This document shows positions 48,901 to 59,888 of a stretch of 64,000 bases of DNA, in pieces; within the stretch, counting starts at the first letter, position 1, and every line of letters begins with the position of its first letter. The DNA comes from Capsaspora owczarzaki ATCC 30864 (taxonomy: Eukaryota > Opisthokonta > Filasterea), in the NCBI RefSeq assembly GCF_000151315.2, contig NW_011887302.1:1164913-1228912 (forward strand), read 5' to 3'. The notes under the pieces are model-generated. The model had not been told where the DNA came from. It did no database searches and worked only from the letters and a program-made list of their open reading frames with translations. The translations under genes and the position numbers were made by a program.

Positions 48901-49610
48901 AAAAGTCCAAGCTCCACTCGCTTTGGTGGACACACAATGAGCAGATCCACGCCATTCGTCAGATTGCACTCGGCATGGAGTACCTGGGCACGCTCCACTT
49001 TGTGCATCGCGATCTCGCTGCGCGCAACTGCCTCGTGGGCCAAGGAATGGTGGTCAAGATTGCCGATTTCGGACTCTCTCGTGAACTCGCCTCCGAGAAC
49101 GATTACTATCGCATGCAAACGCGTGGCAAGCTTCCTGTGAAGGTGAGCTGAGGGTGTGGAAAGGTTGTTGCTGCTCGCGTGCGGTTGAATGCTGATTTTG
49201 TTGAATGTTGCGTTTGTAGTGGATGGCACCGGAAACAATGACCTTCCGCAAGTTCTCTACCATGTCCGATGTGTGGTCGTTTGGTGTGACTGCCTGTGAG
49301 TAGAGTCGTGATTTGCTGAAGTTGTGCACCTGTGTCAAAAATTGACTGCTGTTGGTTGATTTTGGTAGGGGAATGCTCCACCTACGGCGCGCCGCCATAC
49401 GGCAAGATGGATGGGCGAGATACTCTGGCTCATGTGGAGGCCGGAGGTCGACTACCCAAGCCGGAGCAATGCTCGGCTGACCTTTATAACTTGATGATGA
49501 GCTGCTGGGACATGTCGCCCGAAAAACGCCCGACCTTTGCTCAGCTTGTCAAAGCCCTGGCAGCGCTTCAAGATGGGACGACGACCCGCGAAATTGGTGC
49601 AATGCTGTAA
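45945..49610 (+). CDS. leucine-rich-repeat receptor tyrosine kinase
   Basis: Eleven or more exons: 45945-46156; seven of exactly 72 bases at 46259, 46399, 46549, 46692, 46834, 46975 and 47118; then 47250-47404, 47467-49142, 49220-49295 and 49369-49610; 954 residues. A signal peptide and cysteine-containing N-cap (CGTGGVCVCTGVAVDC) precede 24-residue LRRs (NLFNNHIASVSASAFAGLTS), with a Cys-rich module (CDTACATCYGAG to CSQCYDGYV). A 200-residue Ala/Ser/Val stalk leads to a membrane helix near 553-575 (VIIIAAVVAALAVIVILALV). The kinase has GNFGDV, AVKSLK, HRDLAARN, DFGLSRE and WMAPE: a complete, canonical tyrosine kinase. Juxtamembrane tyrosines (TEVVYDYASAY) may be docking sites. Ligand unknown. 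The ATG may follow a leader intron. Confidence 0.93.
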
Positions 49611-50305
49611 AACCGGTCCACTTGCAGCAAATTGTCATTTTATCCTCGTGTGGCAACGCGACCCAAGCTTGGGCCCATGCCGCTCGGAATGGAAATGATC
49701 GCGTTGTTGTGCTTGTTGGTCGTGACAGTATTTGTCTGTGTCCGATGTTCTGAGCTCTGCAGCAGTTTGCGTGGCTCTTCTTCTTCTTCTTCTTCTTCTT
49801 CTTCTTCTTCTTCTTCTTCTTCTTCTTCTTCTTCTTCTTCTTCTTCTTCTTCTTCTTCTTCTTCTTCTTGTTGTTGTTGTTTTCTTGCTGTCGGTGATGG
49901 TATTGGTGTTGTTGCTGCTGGAGTAGCAATCTCGAAAAGTCTTTGCAAAACATTGAGCAAAACGGATTCACAATGATGCAGGCGTTGTCGTTTCCCATCG
50001 ACTGCTGGGGGAAACTCATTTACAATGGCTCGGGGGAATGCCTCATGCGGAAAATTGGCATGTGCAGATTTTGGGATGGAAATTCATGGGGGTTGGTGGT
50101 TGGGGGAGAGAGGTGTGCGAGGGGGCGTGGGGAGAGATTGAATCTGGAGCGGAAATTTGAACGCCAAAAACGAAAAAAATCCCGCGCGTCTCTTGTTTTT
50201 AAGCAATCCGAAATTGCAGATTGAAATCCTCACTCTCTGTTTTTGCTTCCAACAAACCATCAAGCTCCTCACTCTGCTAGCACTGTAGCGAACCAGCAAA
50301 AGACA
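49611..50305. other. intergenic region including a (TTC)n tract
   Basis: 695 bases after the receptor kinase, including 3' UTR. A pure (TTC)n trinucleotide array lies at about 49775-49869. No gene is seen; the long Ser, Leu or Glu frames here are products of the repeat. Confidence 0.6.
49775..49869 (+). repeat. (TTC)n microsatellite
   Basis: About 95 bases of perfect CTT/TTC repeat (GAA on the other strand) in the 3' flank of the receptor kinase gene. Confidence 0.97.
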
Positions 50306-51389
50306 ATGTCTGACACGTTCAATCCCGCCATCCCCACCACCTCGAATGATGGCAAGTCGACTGGCCGATTTGGCTATCGCACCCCAGCCGAGGAAGTCGT
50401 CACCGAGCTCGGAATCGACTTGAGCGATCGCGTCGCAATTATCACCGGCGCCAGCAGCGGTCTTGGCCAGGAAACTGCGCGCGTTTTGGCCCTCAAGGGT
50501 GCTCGTATCATTCTAGGTATGTGTGGGAGTTGTATGATGTTGTCGGGCTGTTTGCGCTTTGCCAAGTTGATGCCAACGTTTGATACGTCCCCGTTTTGAC
50601 CATTTGCTCCATCCAGCCATTCGCAACCTCGAGGCTGGTCAAAAGGTTGCTCAAGAGATTCAGCAAAGCACCGGAAACACCAAGATCGAAGCCATGCTCG
50701 TCGATCTGACCTCGCTCAAGAGCATCAAGGAGTTCGCCGACACATTCCTCGCCAAAAAGCTCCCGCTCAACCTCCTCGTCAACAACGCCGGTGTAATGGC
50801 CAATCCGACTCGCGAGACCACCGCCGACGGCTTCGAAATGCAATTTGGCACAAACCACCTTGGGCACTTCTACCTCACTCAGCTGCTCACGCCCGCCCTG
50901 GTTGCTGCGGCGCCGTCCCGAGTGGTGGCTGTCAGCTCGTTGGGCCACACCTTCAGCCCGGTTGTGTTTGATGACATTAACTGGGAAAAGTCCTACGACA
51001 GGTGGCTCGCGTACGGGCATTCCAAGACGGCGAACGCCCTGTTTGCACTCGAGCTCAACAAGCGTCTCAGCCCGAAGGGTGTAATTGCCGTTTCCCTGCA
51101 CCCGGGCGGCGCTGCGACAAACCTGAGTCGCCACATCCCTCGAGACTATGCAATCAGCCAGGGATGGATGAACGAGGATGGCACGATGAACAGCGTGTTC
51201 AAAACGGTCGAGCAGTGCTCCTCGACCACCGTGTACTGCGCCATTGCGCCCGAGGTCCTGGAGCATGGTGGTGCCTACTTTGAGGATTGCAACCTGGGTG
51301 TTCCGGCTCCGCACGCCTCAGACCCGCAAGCCGCTGCCAAGCTTTGGGAGGTCTCAGAGAAGTTGATTTCCAACGCGCTCAAGCAATGA
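50306..51389 (+). CDS. short-chain dehydrogenase/reductase (retinol dehydrogenase/WWOX-like)
   Basis: Two exons, 50306-50516 and 50617-51389, phase 1, 327 residues. It has the classical Rossmann features: TGASSGLGQETARVLALKGA (TGxxxGxG), LDLTSLKSIKEFAD-type segment (VDLTSLKS), NNAGVM, and catalytic YGHSKTAN (YxxxK), with Ser in AVSSLGH. HPGGAATNL matches the retinol-dehydrogenase branch (HPGxVxTxL). The substrate is not predictable; this branch reduces or oxidises retinoids, steroids and lipid aldehydes with NADP(H). No membrane anchor or WW domain is present. The 42 N-terminal residues before the Rossmann fold are Thr/Asn-rich. Confidence 0.9.
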
Positions 51390-52058
51390 GATCGCACGCT
51401 CTCCTAGCTTGGAGTGTACAGCTCTGTGTTACTTTTTGTGTTCCTGGTCTTGTGCTTTCCTGTACCGTATGCAAGAACCTTCCGCCTGCTGCGTTGGTTT
51501 GGCTGAGTCCCTAACCGAAATCAAGCCTCGTCCCGCCTTGTTTTGACTCGTATTCTGACTTGTGAGCTTTCCAATGCATCCCCGCCTTGTACAGTCATTA
51601 CTTTCATCATCTGCCTGTCTTTCACTTTGTTTAAGCAGTGGTATTTTTTCACCTCATCTCAGTCTCCCTTCCTTACGTTTACAGTTTTGTATGCACATTT
51701 CAAACGGTGTCTATTTCACCCGCCCCGCTCATCGTCCCGCTTTCCCTTCGCGCACTCACTCACTCCGCCTTTCCTCGCTATATCGCTTCTGATCTCTTTT
51801 TCGCTCCTCCTGTGCGAGGGTCTGAGTGCTGGCCATTGGCTTCCTGCTGGCCATATTTCACGCGACTTGGCTCGCGGTTTTTTACTTGTTTCTTTGGCCA
51901 TTCTGCCGCTCCTCTTTTGGCCGGTCGCTTTCGGTGCTGCAGCCACCGCAGTTTTTGGCTGCTGCTCCTTCTCCTTTCAGCCACGCTGTGTTTGCATCTT
52001 GTGGATTGGATGAAGGCGCAGCAGCATGCAGTGCTTCATTGGAGTTCGCTTTTGAAAC

Positions 52059-52059
<1 letters not shown>

Positions 52060-52098
<39 letters not shown>

Positions 52099-52182
52099 GG
52101 AACCCACGCAATGGAAACCCAAAGAACGAAAAAAAAAAAATCCTGCTTTTTTTTTTTTTTTGGTTTTTTTTTTTTTTTTTTT
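52060..52182 (+). repeat. opposed poly-A and poly-T tracts
   Basis: A38 (52060-52097), A12 (about 52129-52140), T15 (52147-52161) and T19 (52164-52182), arranged so that A and T tracts could pair as a hairpin with a loop of about 50 bases. Confidence 0.8.
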
Positions 52183-53249
52183 GGTTTTCGGTTTTCCGGT
52201 TTTTGTGAGTTTTCGCGCTGAATGGTGACGACTGTTGGATGGTGGTTTGACTGTGTGTGAACGCGCATGACATCTTTCAACCCGAAGCGAGAAAGCGAGG
52301 AATGGACTGGGTGACTGGATGAAGTGATGACGATGGGCTCAGAGTGATGACCGACCACGAGACTGCCGGCCAGCAATCGCCGTCTCACTCTCCATCGCTG
52401 TCGTCGCTCACTCTCACTCGCATCGTTCGATCTGGGACCATTCATTCATCCTCTTTTTGTTGTTGTTGCTCCATTTGCTCGCTCAGCGCTGTGAGGCGTG
52501 CTCGTACTCAACCGTGCTCTTTGCACAAAAAAGTTCGCTTTGACTTTCACACTCTCTCGTTCTCATCCTCCCCGTCACCACCGCACTCTCTCGACCGGTC
52601 TGTTGGAGTACTCTATTACTCCCATTTCGCTTGCTTTGTTTGCTGGTGGTGGTGTGCGCATTCGCTGCGTGCTCTGTTCGGTGTGGTTTCCCACTCGGTT
52701 TCCGTTTGGGTTCCTCGATCTCCCGCGCTCTCTCTCTCTCCCTCTCGTTCTGATTCTGTCTTTCAATCCCTCTTCCTTCTGGTCATGATGATGATGATGA
52801 TGTTTTGTGGTCATTCTGGTGTTTTCCTCTTCCGTTGCTTCCGCTCACTGCCAGTTTCCGCTTCTCCACTTCAGTCACTTGATCCCCGCCAAAACCCGCT
52901 CTTCCCCATTTCCCCTCGCTTCCGATCGCCATTCTCCTCTTTTCTTCCGATTTCGATTCCTGTTATTTTGTTTCCATCTTTGCTTTTTTACTTTTTTTCT
53001 TCCAAGTAAGTCTCACTGCCAGCCTGTTTCAGTAGAAGCTTTCAGGTCACTTGATACGATACGTCCTTCCTTCTTTAGTTTTCTGTCAGTTTCCCTCAAC
53101 TTTCTTTCATTGCGCTTTTGCGGGTGTCTCCTGACTTGACTCGTGTGACATTTGCAAAAATCGCGAAATCAGAACATTATCAAACGCAGCTGATGTGAGG
53201 GTTGTTGGATGGTAGGGGTCGGTAGCTTGGAACTTGGTTGTTTGCGCCT

Positions 53250-53428
<179 letters not shown>

Positions 53429-53664
53429 ACTCACACACTCACACGCTTACTGATGCATTGTCAATGATCATGACTGCCGTTTCGTTTTGGTTGGTTTTGC
53501 TCACTCCTTCGTTGCCTTGTGTGTTTTGCAGTTGTTTTTCATTCTCCCTCTCTCCAAGTCACTCCAGTGAAACACACACACACACTCTCTCTCTCTGCTG
53601 CTGCTTTGAGGCTCGCTACGTGCGTGTTCACAAACTAACAAGTCCCTTCTTGTCACCCACCGTC

Positions 53665-56487
53665 ATGGCGACTGCCGTGTCCGACACTGGTAACCCAATC
53701 TCTCAATCTCTCGCTCTTGGTTGTTTTTGTTTTTCCCATCATGACTCTCACTCTCACTCTCACTCTCACTCTCTCGTGCCCTGCTCGCCAGACTGGATTG
53801 AAGTCGACACCGCTGACGTCTTTACGACGCGGTATCTCGACGAGGAAACTGCCGGCGACGATGGAGCAGACGACGACTCGCGATCCAATTCCTTCACATC
53901 GCCTGCAGCTGCAGAGCCAAGCACGAATGCAACGACTGCAAATGCCACACAGGCATCGCAAAGTACAGCGCATTCGAACGCTGTCGCTGCCATTACGCTA
54001 ACGGCTGCAGCACGGCCCTCGTCCCAAACAGCAGCCTTGCCGCCGACATCCCATCATGCCACCGCTGTTGCTCTCCCTTCGTCGGGATCTTCCACAATGT
54101 CCTCGTCGCTGGCGACATCGCCATCCTCGGCGAGTGATCCGTCCAACGCAGGATCTGCTGAAGTATCGGCATCCACGGCCTTGGTCACCGCCGCAGCCAT
54201 TCTCGGCGGCTTTTCCGGCTTGCACGCTGCTCTCCATCCTACATTCTCCAGCGTCATTACAACATCAACAGCAGCCAAGGCAACAGGCCCCACATCAATA
54301 GTCCATCATGGCAACCCAGGACCAGCCGCCTCGCCTAGTCATCACAGCGCGTCGTCCCTGCGCTCCTCCCCCATTAGCTCGCAATCCTCATCAAACACAT
54401 CATTGCATACCATTTCGGCGCACGGCAGCTCGGGAAACATACAAGCCACCGTCGCTGCCGCTGCGTCAACTCCGAAACACCCGGATCCACCGCGGACTGT
54501 GCGCGAAGGCCAGCTGCGCAAGCTGGGCTACATTTGGCGGAATCGTTGGTTTGTCCTGACCGAGTCGACGCTCTTTTACTTTAGCTATGGCAACCGCAAT
54601 CCGACCGACTTGATACACCTCGATCAGGTCACGTCGGTCTCCCTCAAGCTGGAGGAAATTTACACCCACTGTCTCATTGAGCTTATCGCCAAACCAGCTA
54701 CCAAGTGGGTGCTCTGTGGCGTTGACGCTGAAGAGACCGAGTCCTGGCTGAGTGCCATCAAGCTCTGCGTTGCTGCAGCCTCCAAGCGAGCCAAGCGACG
54801 TGCCTCACGACACGCCCGCCAGTCAACGGTTCTCTCCGGCAGTGTACCTGCTTTGGCTGCATCAACACCGGGACAGCCGTCGTCGGCAGGGACGCTGTCG
54901 TTGGCCGTCCCCGGCACCGCCGCCGCCATGACCAATCGCAGCATTGGGGGTGTCGCTGGTACGACCCCCTCAAACAGCATTGTCATTAAAGCCGGTGCCC
55001 AGTCTGCGCGCAACCACCGAGGCGTCCGACCCAATGACACAGACGACTCGCCGCCAACATCCAACTCCAACTCGACCGGCACATCTGTGGTCAATTCGTC
55101 CGCCGTGTTTGCAGGCCGTGGAACTGGCAGCGCGCCAACGTCCAACGCAGCGACTGCCATGGCCATCCCCTCTTATGCGCTTCGCCGCTACAACGAAGTT
55201 GGGCCCATTCCTGGCATGGCAGGCACTTCCCCGGCACACTTTGACCCCGCGTTTTGCACAACTTCAAGCACCGTAGTTTCACCGTCCAATCACGCTGGCG
55301 GCGCACAAAGGGGCGGTTTCCCGCCTGGCATCATGTTGGATGCGAGCGAAGCTGGGCAATTCATGTTTAGCACCAATTCCAATCCGCTATCGCCGACATC
55401 GCCGCCCATGTCGCCTCCACAGCACGCGGTTGGGTCTTACATGCCGCCACCCAATCCTGGCTCGACGCCCGTCGCTGGGCCTCATCCCGGTCTGCTTTCT
55501 GCCTCCATGGTGGCTAGCAAGCTCAAGCCCTTCCCTTCCACGCCAGTGTTCATCATGGGAGGTGACGACCGATCCGAAACGTCGTCGGTTGCTTCGCGCT
55601 CGCGCGTCAACACGGATTTCTCTGTCGCCGGTGATGCCGAACACCACGATGATCAGCAACAGCAGCACCAACAGGCCTCCAACCGCGCCGCGCTGCTGCG
55701 ATCGGAAAGCGTACTTTCGGAGGAATCGACCTACTCTCGCCCTCCTCCGCCGCTGCCTCCAAAGACGCAGAACTTTGCAGCGCAGTTTGCCGATGTTGAT
55801 CTGAACAGCGGCAGCACCAGCCCTCAGCCGTACCAAGAGTCGTCCCGGCACGGCGACGACGACGACACGTACTCTGTCAACTGCTTTGAGGACGACACGG
55901 GCACCATGCGTTACGAGTATCGCGGTACGTTTACGCCTGTCGATCGCACGCGCTCGGACACGACAGCGACATCGGCAACACGTGCTTCGACGGACGCAGA
56001 CTCGCTCCCCCGCGCGCCAGAGGGTGACCGCGATCTGGAAATTGACGACTTGATTGAATATGAAATTGTCCCGCCACAGCTGGGTGTTGTCGCCAGTCCC
56101 ACGACGTTTTTGGACACGCTGAACGTGTCGATTCTCCGCGACACGATTGCGTGCAATCCGGACTCGCCTCTGAGTCACATTAGCCGGTACCTCACCAACG
56201 TCGCCAACAAGGCGGTGCATATCGGGCAGTTGCTGGCCAACCGCCCGCCATTTGAAAAGGTCAATGCACCGCCGCCGCCTCCTCCGCTCGTCACGGAGCG
56301 CGGCTTGCTCGACGCCCTGCGCGAGCTTGGAGCAACACAGCAAAAGGTCGCCGACATTGCCGACTACCGCTTTGTATACCACGTTCTCGCTGCCGACCCG
56401 CAGCCTCGTATTCGCGTGTGCAATCTGCTTCAGTTCAAAGCCACCGTGGCAACGTTTGAGTGGAAGGCCTACTTTTACCTCATGTGA
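53665..56487 (+). CDS. PH-domain protein with proline-rich region and unknown C-terminal domain
   Basis: Two exons, 53665-53689 and 53792-56487, phase 1, 906 residues. The short first exon (MATAVSDT) is chosen because the acceptor CTCGCCAG restores TDWIEVDTADVFTTRYLDE in frame; reading straight through the CT repeat would put low-complexity junk at the N-terminus. A PH domain lies at about residues 244-350 (VREGQLRKLGYIWRNRWFVL to TESWLSAIKL). The middle is disordered, with an SRPPPPLPPKTQN SH3-ligand motif near residue 655. The last 160 residues (DLEIDDLIEYEIVPPQLG to FEWKAYFYLM) look folded and conserved, but I cannot name the domain. Likely a phosphoinositide-binding adaptor; it could in principle bind an SH3 protein such as the one at 18906-22181. 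Confidence 0.82.
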   Translation: MATAVSDTGNPISQSLALGCFCFSHHDSHSHSHSHSLVPCSPDWIEVDTADVFTTRYLDEETAGDDGADDDSRSNSFTSPAAAEPSTNATTANATQASQSTAHSNAVAAITLTAAARPSSQTAALPPTSHHATAVALPSSGSSTMSSSLATSPSSASDPSNAGSAEVSASTALVTAAAILGGFSGLHAALHPTFSSVITTSTAAKATGPTSIVHHGNPGPAASPSHHSASSLRSSPISSQSSSNTSLHTISAHGSSGNIQATVAAAASTPKHPDPPRTVREGQLRKLGYIWRNRWFVLTESTLFYFSYGNRNPTDLIHLDQVTSVSLKLEEIYTHCLIELIAKPATKWVLCGVDAEETESWLSAIKLCVAAASKRAKRRASRHARQSTVLSGSVPALAASTPGQPSSAGTLSLAVPGTAAAMTNRSIGGVAGTTPSNSIVIKAGAQSARNHRGVRPNDTDDSPPTSNSNSTGTSVVNSSAVFAGRGTGSAPTSNAATAMAIPSYALRRYNEVGPIPGMAGTSPAHFDPAFCTTSSTVVSPSNHAGGAQRGGFPPGIMLDASEAGQFMFSTNSNPLSPTSPPMSPPQHAVGSYMPPPNPGSTPVAGPHPGLLSASMVASKLKPFPSTPVFIMGGDDRSETSSVASRSRVNTDFSVAGDAEHHDDQQQQHQQASNRAALLRSESVLSEESTYSRPPPPLPPKTQNFAAQFADVDLNSGSTSPQPYQESSRHGDDDDTYSVNCFEDDTGTMRYEYRGTFTPVDRTRSDTTATSATRASTDADSLPRAPEGDRDLEIDDLIEYEIVPPQLGVVASPTTFLDTLNVSILRDTIACNPDSPLSHISRYLTNVANKAVHIGQLLANRPPFEKVNAPPPPPPLVTERGLLDALRELGATQQKVADIADYRFVYHVLAADPQPRIRVCNLLQFKATVATFEWKAYFYLM

Positions 56488-57761
56488 CGTGCATTCCCTG
56501 TACTTTTTTTTTCTTCCCCCCCCCCGTGTTTTTTTAGTTTTTGTACTTGTAGTAAAATCAGCTATCTCAAATGAGTTCAAGTCGTAAATCAGCGATGAGC
56601 TGAGTGTATGAGTACCTTGCGAGTCGAGAATAACGGGGATGGTTGGGCAAGTTGTGGTTTGTTTGTTGTTTGTTATTGTTCAGTGATAACAGGTGGCCTG
56701 GAACAAACCTCAACAGAGTGTCAGCTCAAGTGTTGGAGTAGATGGTCACATCCTAACTTACTGCTACGCTAATGCAAAGAGGGTTCCCGTTCAAAAAGCG
56801 GCCGCACAGAAGATTTAGCGGGATTTTTCAACGGCTCGAGATGAACACGCACCGCGACGGTCCAATTGACTGCCACGACCTCCCTCGCATACATACTACA
56901 TTGGAAATATGTTTTATAATCACTGAAAATCAGCAGACATGGCGCTTGGCAAGGCAGTGTGGGGAAAAGAGGGTCTGCAAAAACGCGGCGTCGAGTGGCG
57001 AGTCCAGCACGGTCATTTTCGACTCAACCATTGTGATACTCGCAGCCAATGGCTATTATGCTTTAAAGGTATTGGTTGGTAATGTTATTTGGTGCGGAAT
57101 GGCACCAATTCGAAAAACTGCCCCGTACCGACAGGTGTTGGATGCCATGCTGCCCACTGCACCCATAATTTGGTCTTCCAAGTCCAAAAAGTTGCCCAAA
57201 TTTTGGAAATTTATGAATATTCAGAACCGTGTCAGGACCCGAGTTTGCGTCCGTCCAGCCGGCGAGGTTAGCCGGTGGTAGTTAATGAGGATTTAGCATA
57301 TTCTGGTGTATTTGGATGCTTTTGGATAGTTGTCATTGCGCATTTTGTATCAATCAATCGACGTTACCTGGCCAATAGCTCTAAGCCCCAACCCGTGGGA
57401 ATCGGAGTCTCACAAACCGCAGAAACTGCATCACTTTGAAGGGATGTGTTGGGTAGGGCTGCGCGCAGCAACGACCTGAAGTGCCAAACCGACAATAACA
57501 TGTCGATCTCCAGTGCGTTTCCCGACACTCGACACTTGGTTTCATCTTTCCAAAGCAGCCGCCTTTGTTTTTTGTTTTTGCGTTGTGTTGTTGGAGAGCA
57601 GCGACCCCCCCCCCCTATTTAGTTTTTTGTGTGTTTCAGTATCCTTTTTTCTTTTGACAAGGGCTTCTTATCCATACCAAACCAAACTCGCCTCACTCCT
57701 TTATTTTCGTTTGTTTTTCTGAATTTTTCAAACTAAAAAGCCGTTCGTTCCATCGTCAGCC
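56488..57761. other. intergenic region
   Basis: 1.27 kb between two plus-strand genes. The stretch 56600-57480 is less GC-rich than the flanking genes and carries only short frames without recognisable motifs. It could be remnants of something older, but nothing supports a family. A C10 run lies at 57607-57616. Confidence 0.4.
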
Positions 57762-59888
57762 ATGAACATTATCATTCCTATGGGTGGCATTGGCTCCCGC
57801 TTTGAGCGCGCCAACTACCGCTTCCCGAAGCCGCTGATCAACATGGTTGGCCACCCGATGCTGTTCTGGCTGCTGGACAAGCTGAGCATTGACGTTGCCG
57901 GCGGGGACAAGGTCTGGATGGCCGTGATGAACTCTCTGGACGAGTCCTTCCACTTCACCAAGCGCATCCACAAGCAGTACCCCAAGTGGAAGGCTGCCAA
58001 CGCTGTCGAGGTCGTCACGCTCGACTTTGAGACGCGCGGCGCTGCAGAGACCGTCTTCATTGTGCTCCAGCATATGAGCCCGGCCGACCTCGCGCGCCCG
58101 ACCATCTGCCTCGACTGCGACACGCTCTACTTTAGCGACGTGCTGGCCGACTTCCGCAGGCTCAACGGCGCCGCCGCCGGTAATGGTAGTGGTGGTGGTG
58201 CGCAGCAGCAGCAGGGCGTCAACGCGTCCTTCTACTTTGAGGACAAGGTCGGGAAGCCCGTCTTCAGCTACATTGCCCTCGACGACGACAAGCGCATCAC
58301 GGACATCAAGGAGAAGGTGGCAATCTCGCGCTGGGCAAACACGGGCGCGTACGGATTTGCGAGCGGCGCCGTGCTGAAAAAGTACTGCATCAAGCAGCTC
58401 GACACGTCCGTCGACGCGACCGGCGAGTACTACACCTCGTCCATCATCAAGCTCATGCTCGACAACAAGGAGGACTTCAGGGGCATTTTTGTGCCGGATT
58501 TCGCCTGCGTCGGCACGCCCGCCCAGCTCGCAGACTTTCTGATCTTGGTCCGCGAGGGCCTCTACCAGTGCCCGCGCAAGATGAAGTTTTGCTTTGACCT
58601 CGACAACACGCTCGTCACCTACCCCTTGATTGAAGGAGACTACACGAGCTGCCAGCCCATGCCCAAGAACATTCAGCTGCTGCGCGAGCTCAAGGCCGCT
58701 GGCCACTACATTATCATTGCCACCGCTCGCCGCATGAAGACGCACAAGGGCAACATTGGCGCCGTCATCAACGACATTGGTGCCCTCACCCTCAACCAGC
58801 TCAAGCAGTTTGGCATCCCCAGCGACGAGGTGCACTTTGGCAAGCCCCACGCCGACGTCTATGTCGACGATCTCGCCGTCAATGCGCACACTGACACGGA
58901 GAAGGACATTGGCTGGGCGCTCGCCTCGCCCGGCGGCCTCAACAGCCAAGCCGGCCTCGTGACGGCGGCTGTCCCTGCGTACCGCCTCAACAACATCGTT
59001 CAGCCCCGCAGCTTTAACAAGCTGACCTTCCACGACACGGCCGTGCTCAAGGCGTCCCACCCGGACTTTATCTCGGGTGAGCGCTTCTTCTACGAGCACA
59101 TTCCCGCCGACCTCGCGTCGAGCTTCCCCAAGCTGCTCGAGGTGCAGACCGACTCGGATTCTCACGTTGTCACGCTCAAGCTCGAGTATGTCAAGGCAGC
59201 CACGTACTCGCATCTGTCGGTCAACCGCTGCGTGACGGAGGGCCGTCTGCTCAAGCTGCTCAAGACGCTGCGCGCGCTCCACTCGTCTGCCGGCGCTCCC
59301 GAAGGCCGTCCCGCCCCGAACACGCTTGATCTGTACTGCTACACGTCTGCCGCCAAGCTCCGCGCCACCCAGACCAAGCACAGCGAGCTTTGGGCGACGC
59401 TTGCCGGCAAGAACGTTGTGGATGCCATGTTTGACAAGGTTGCCGCCGCCCAGGAGGCCTATCAGGCCGGCAAGCACGCTGCCTATGCGCATGTTGTTCA
59501 CGGCGACCCCGTCTTCTCGAACGTCCTGCTCAAGTCTGACGGCACCCTCATCCTGATTGACATGCGCGGCCAGCTCGGCGCGACCCTGACGCTGCAGGGC
59601 GACAGCAACGCGGATCTTGCCAAGGTCTACCAGTGCCTGTGGGGCTACGACTTTTGCTTCCTTGGCCACGACGTTACCGCCGGCGACGAGAGCACCTTGG
59701 CCGACCTTCGCCAAATCTTCCTCGCCTACGTCAAGGAGCACTACCCGACCGCCGCCGACGAGCGCGCGCTGGCTCATCTCGCCGCCTTCAACATGCTCCA
59801 GACCATTCCTCAGCACACCGAGCTTGCGCACCAGCGGGCTCTCTTTGAGCGCGCCTGTACTATTATTGCTCACGCTGCCACTCTTTAA
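57762..59888 (+). CDS. trifunctional nucleotidyltransferase-HAD-phosphotransferase fusion
   Basis: Intronless, 708 residues, GC-rich with strong C/G third positions. Residues 1-270 are a sugar/choline-phosphate nucleotidyltransferase (NIIIPMGGIGSRFERANYRF, PKPLINMVG, LDCDTLYF). Residues 274-400 are a HAD phosphatase of the capsule-biosynthesis type (FCFDLDNTLVTYP with Asp279 and Asp281, IIIATARRMKTHKGN, VYVDDLAVNAH). Residues 430-708 are a choline-kinase/aminoglycoside-phosphotransferase-like domain (HGDPVFSNVLL with catalytic Asp, LIDMRGQ). All motif residues are present in each part. In bacteria the NTase and HAD parts occur in capsule and lipooligosaccharide loci (LicC-like). The fusion would activate and transfer a phosphorylated headgroup or sugar onto a glycan; the substrate is unknown. 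No signal or membrane span: cytosolic. Confidence 0.87.
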   Translation: MNIIIPMGGIGSRFERANYRFPKPLINMVGHPMLFWLLDKLSIDVAGGDKVWMAVMNSLDESFHFTKRIHKQYPKWKAANAVEVVTLDFETRGAAETVFIVLQHMSPADLARPTICLDCDTLYFSDVLADFRRLNGAAAGNGSGGGAQQQQGVNASFYFEDKVGKPVFSYIALDDDKRITDIKEKVAISRWANTGAYGFASGAVLKKYCIKQLDTSVDATGEYYTSSIIKLMLDNKEDFRGIFVPDFACVGTPAQLADFLILVREGLYQCPRKMKFCFDLDNTLVTYPLIEGDYTSCQPMPKNIQLLRELKAAGHYIIIATARRMKTHKGNIGAVINDIGALTLNQLKQFGIPSDEVHFGKPHADVYVDDLAVNAHTDTEKDIGWALASPGGLNSQAGLVTAAVPAYRLNNIVQPRSFNKLTFHDTAVLKASHPDFISGERFFYEHIPADLASSFPKLLEVQTDSDSHVVTLKLEYVKAATYSHLSVNRCVTEGRLLKLLKTLRALHSSAGAPEGRPAPNTLDLYCYTSAAKLRATQTKHSELWATLAGKNVVDAMFDKVAAAQEAYQAGKHAAYAHVVHGDPVFSNVLLKSDGTLILIDMRGQLGATLTLQGDSNADLAKVYQCLWGYDFCFLGHDVTAGDESTLADLRQIFLAYVKEHYPTAADERALAHLAAFNMLQTIPQHTELAHQRALFERACTIIAHAATL

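Noticed and set aside
49632-49976. Ser-, Leu- and Glu-run frames over the (TTC)n array
   Set aside because: Products of translating a trinucleotide repeat in three frames, located after the receptor kinase stop.
55387-56580. 397-residue minus-strand frame over the PH-domain gene
   Set aside because: Antisense shadow; Arg-rich composition without any motif, while the sense frame is continuous for 898 codons.
56772-57281. 169-residue frame in the 56.5-57.8 kb gap, considered as a transposon remnant
   Set aside because: No transposase, reverse transcriptase or terminal repeat motif can be seen.
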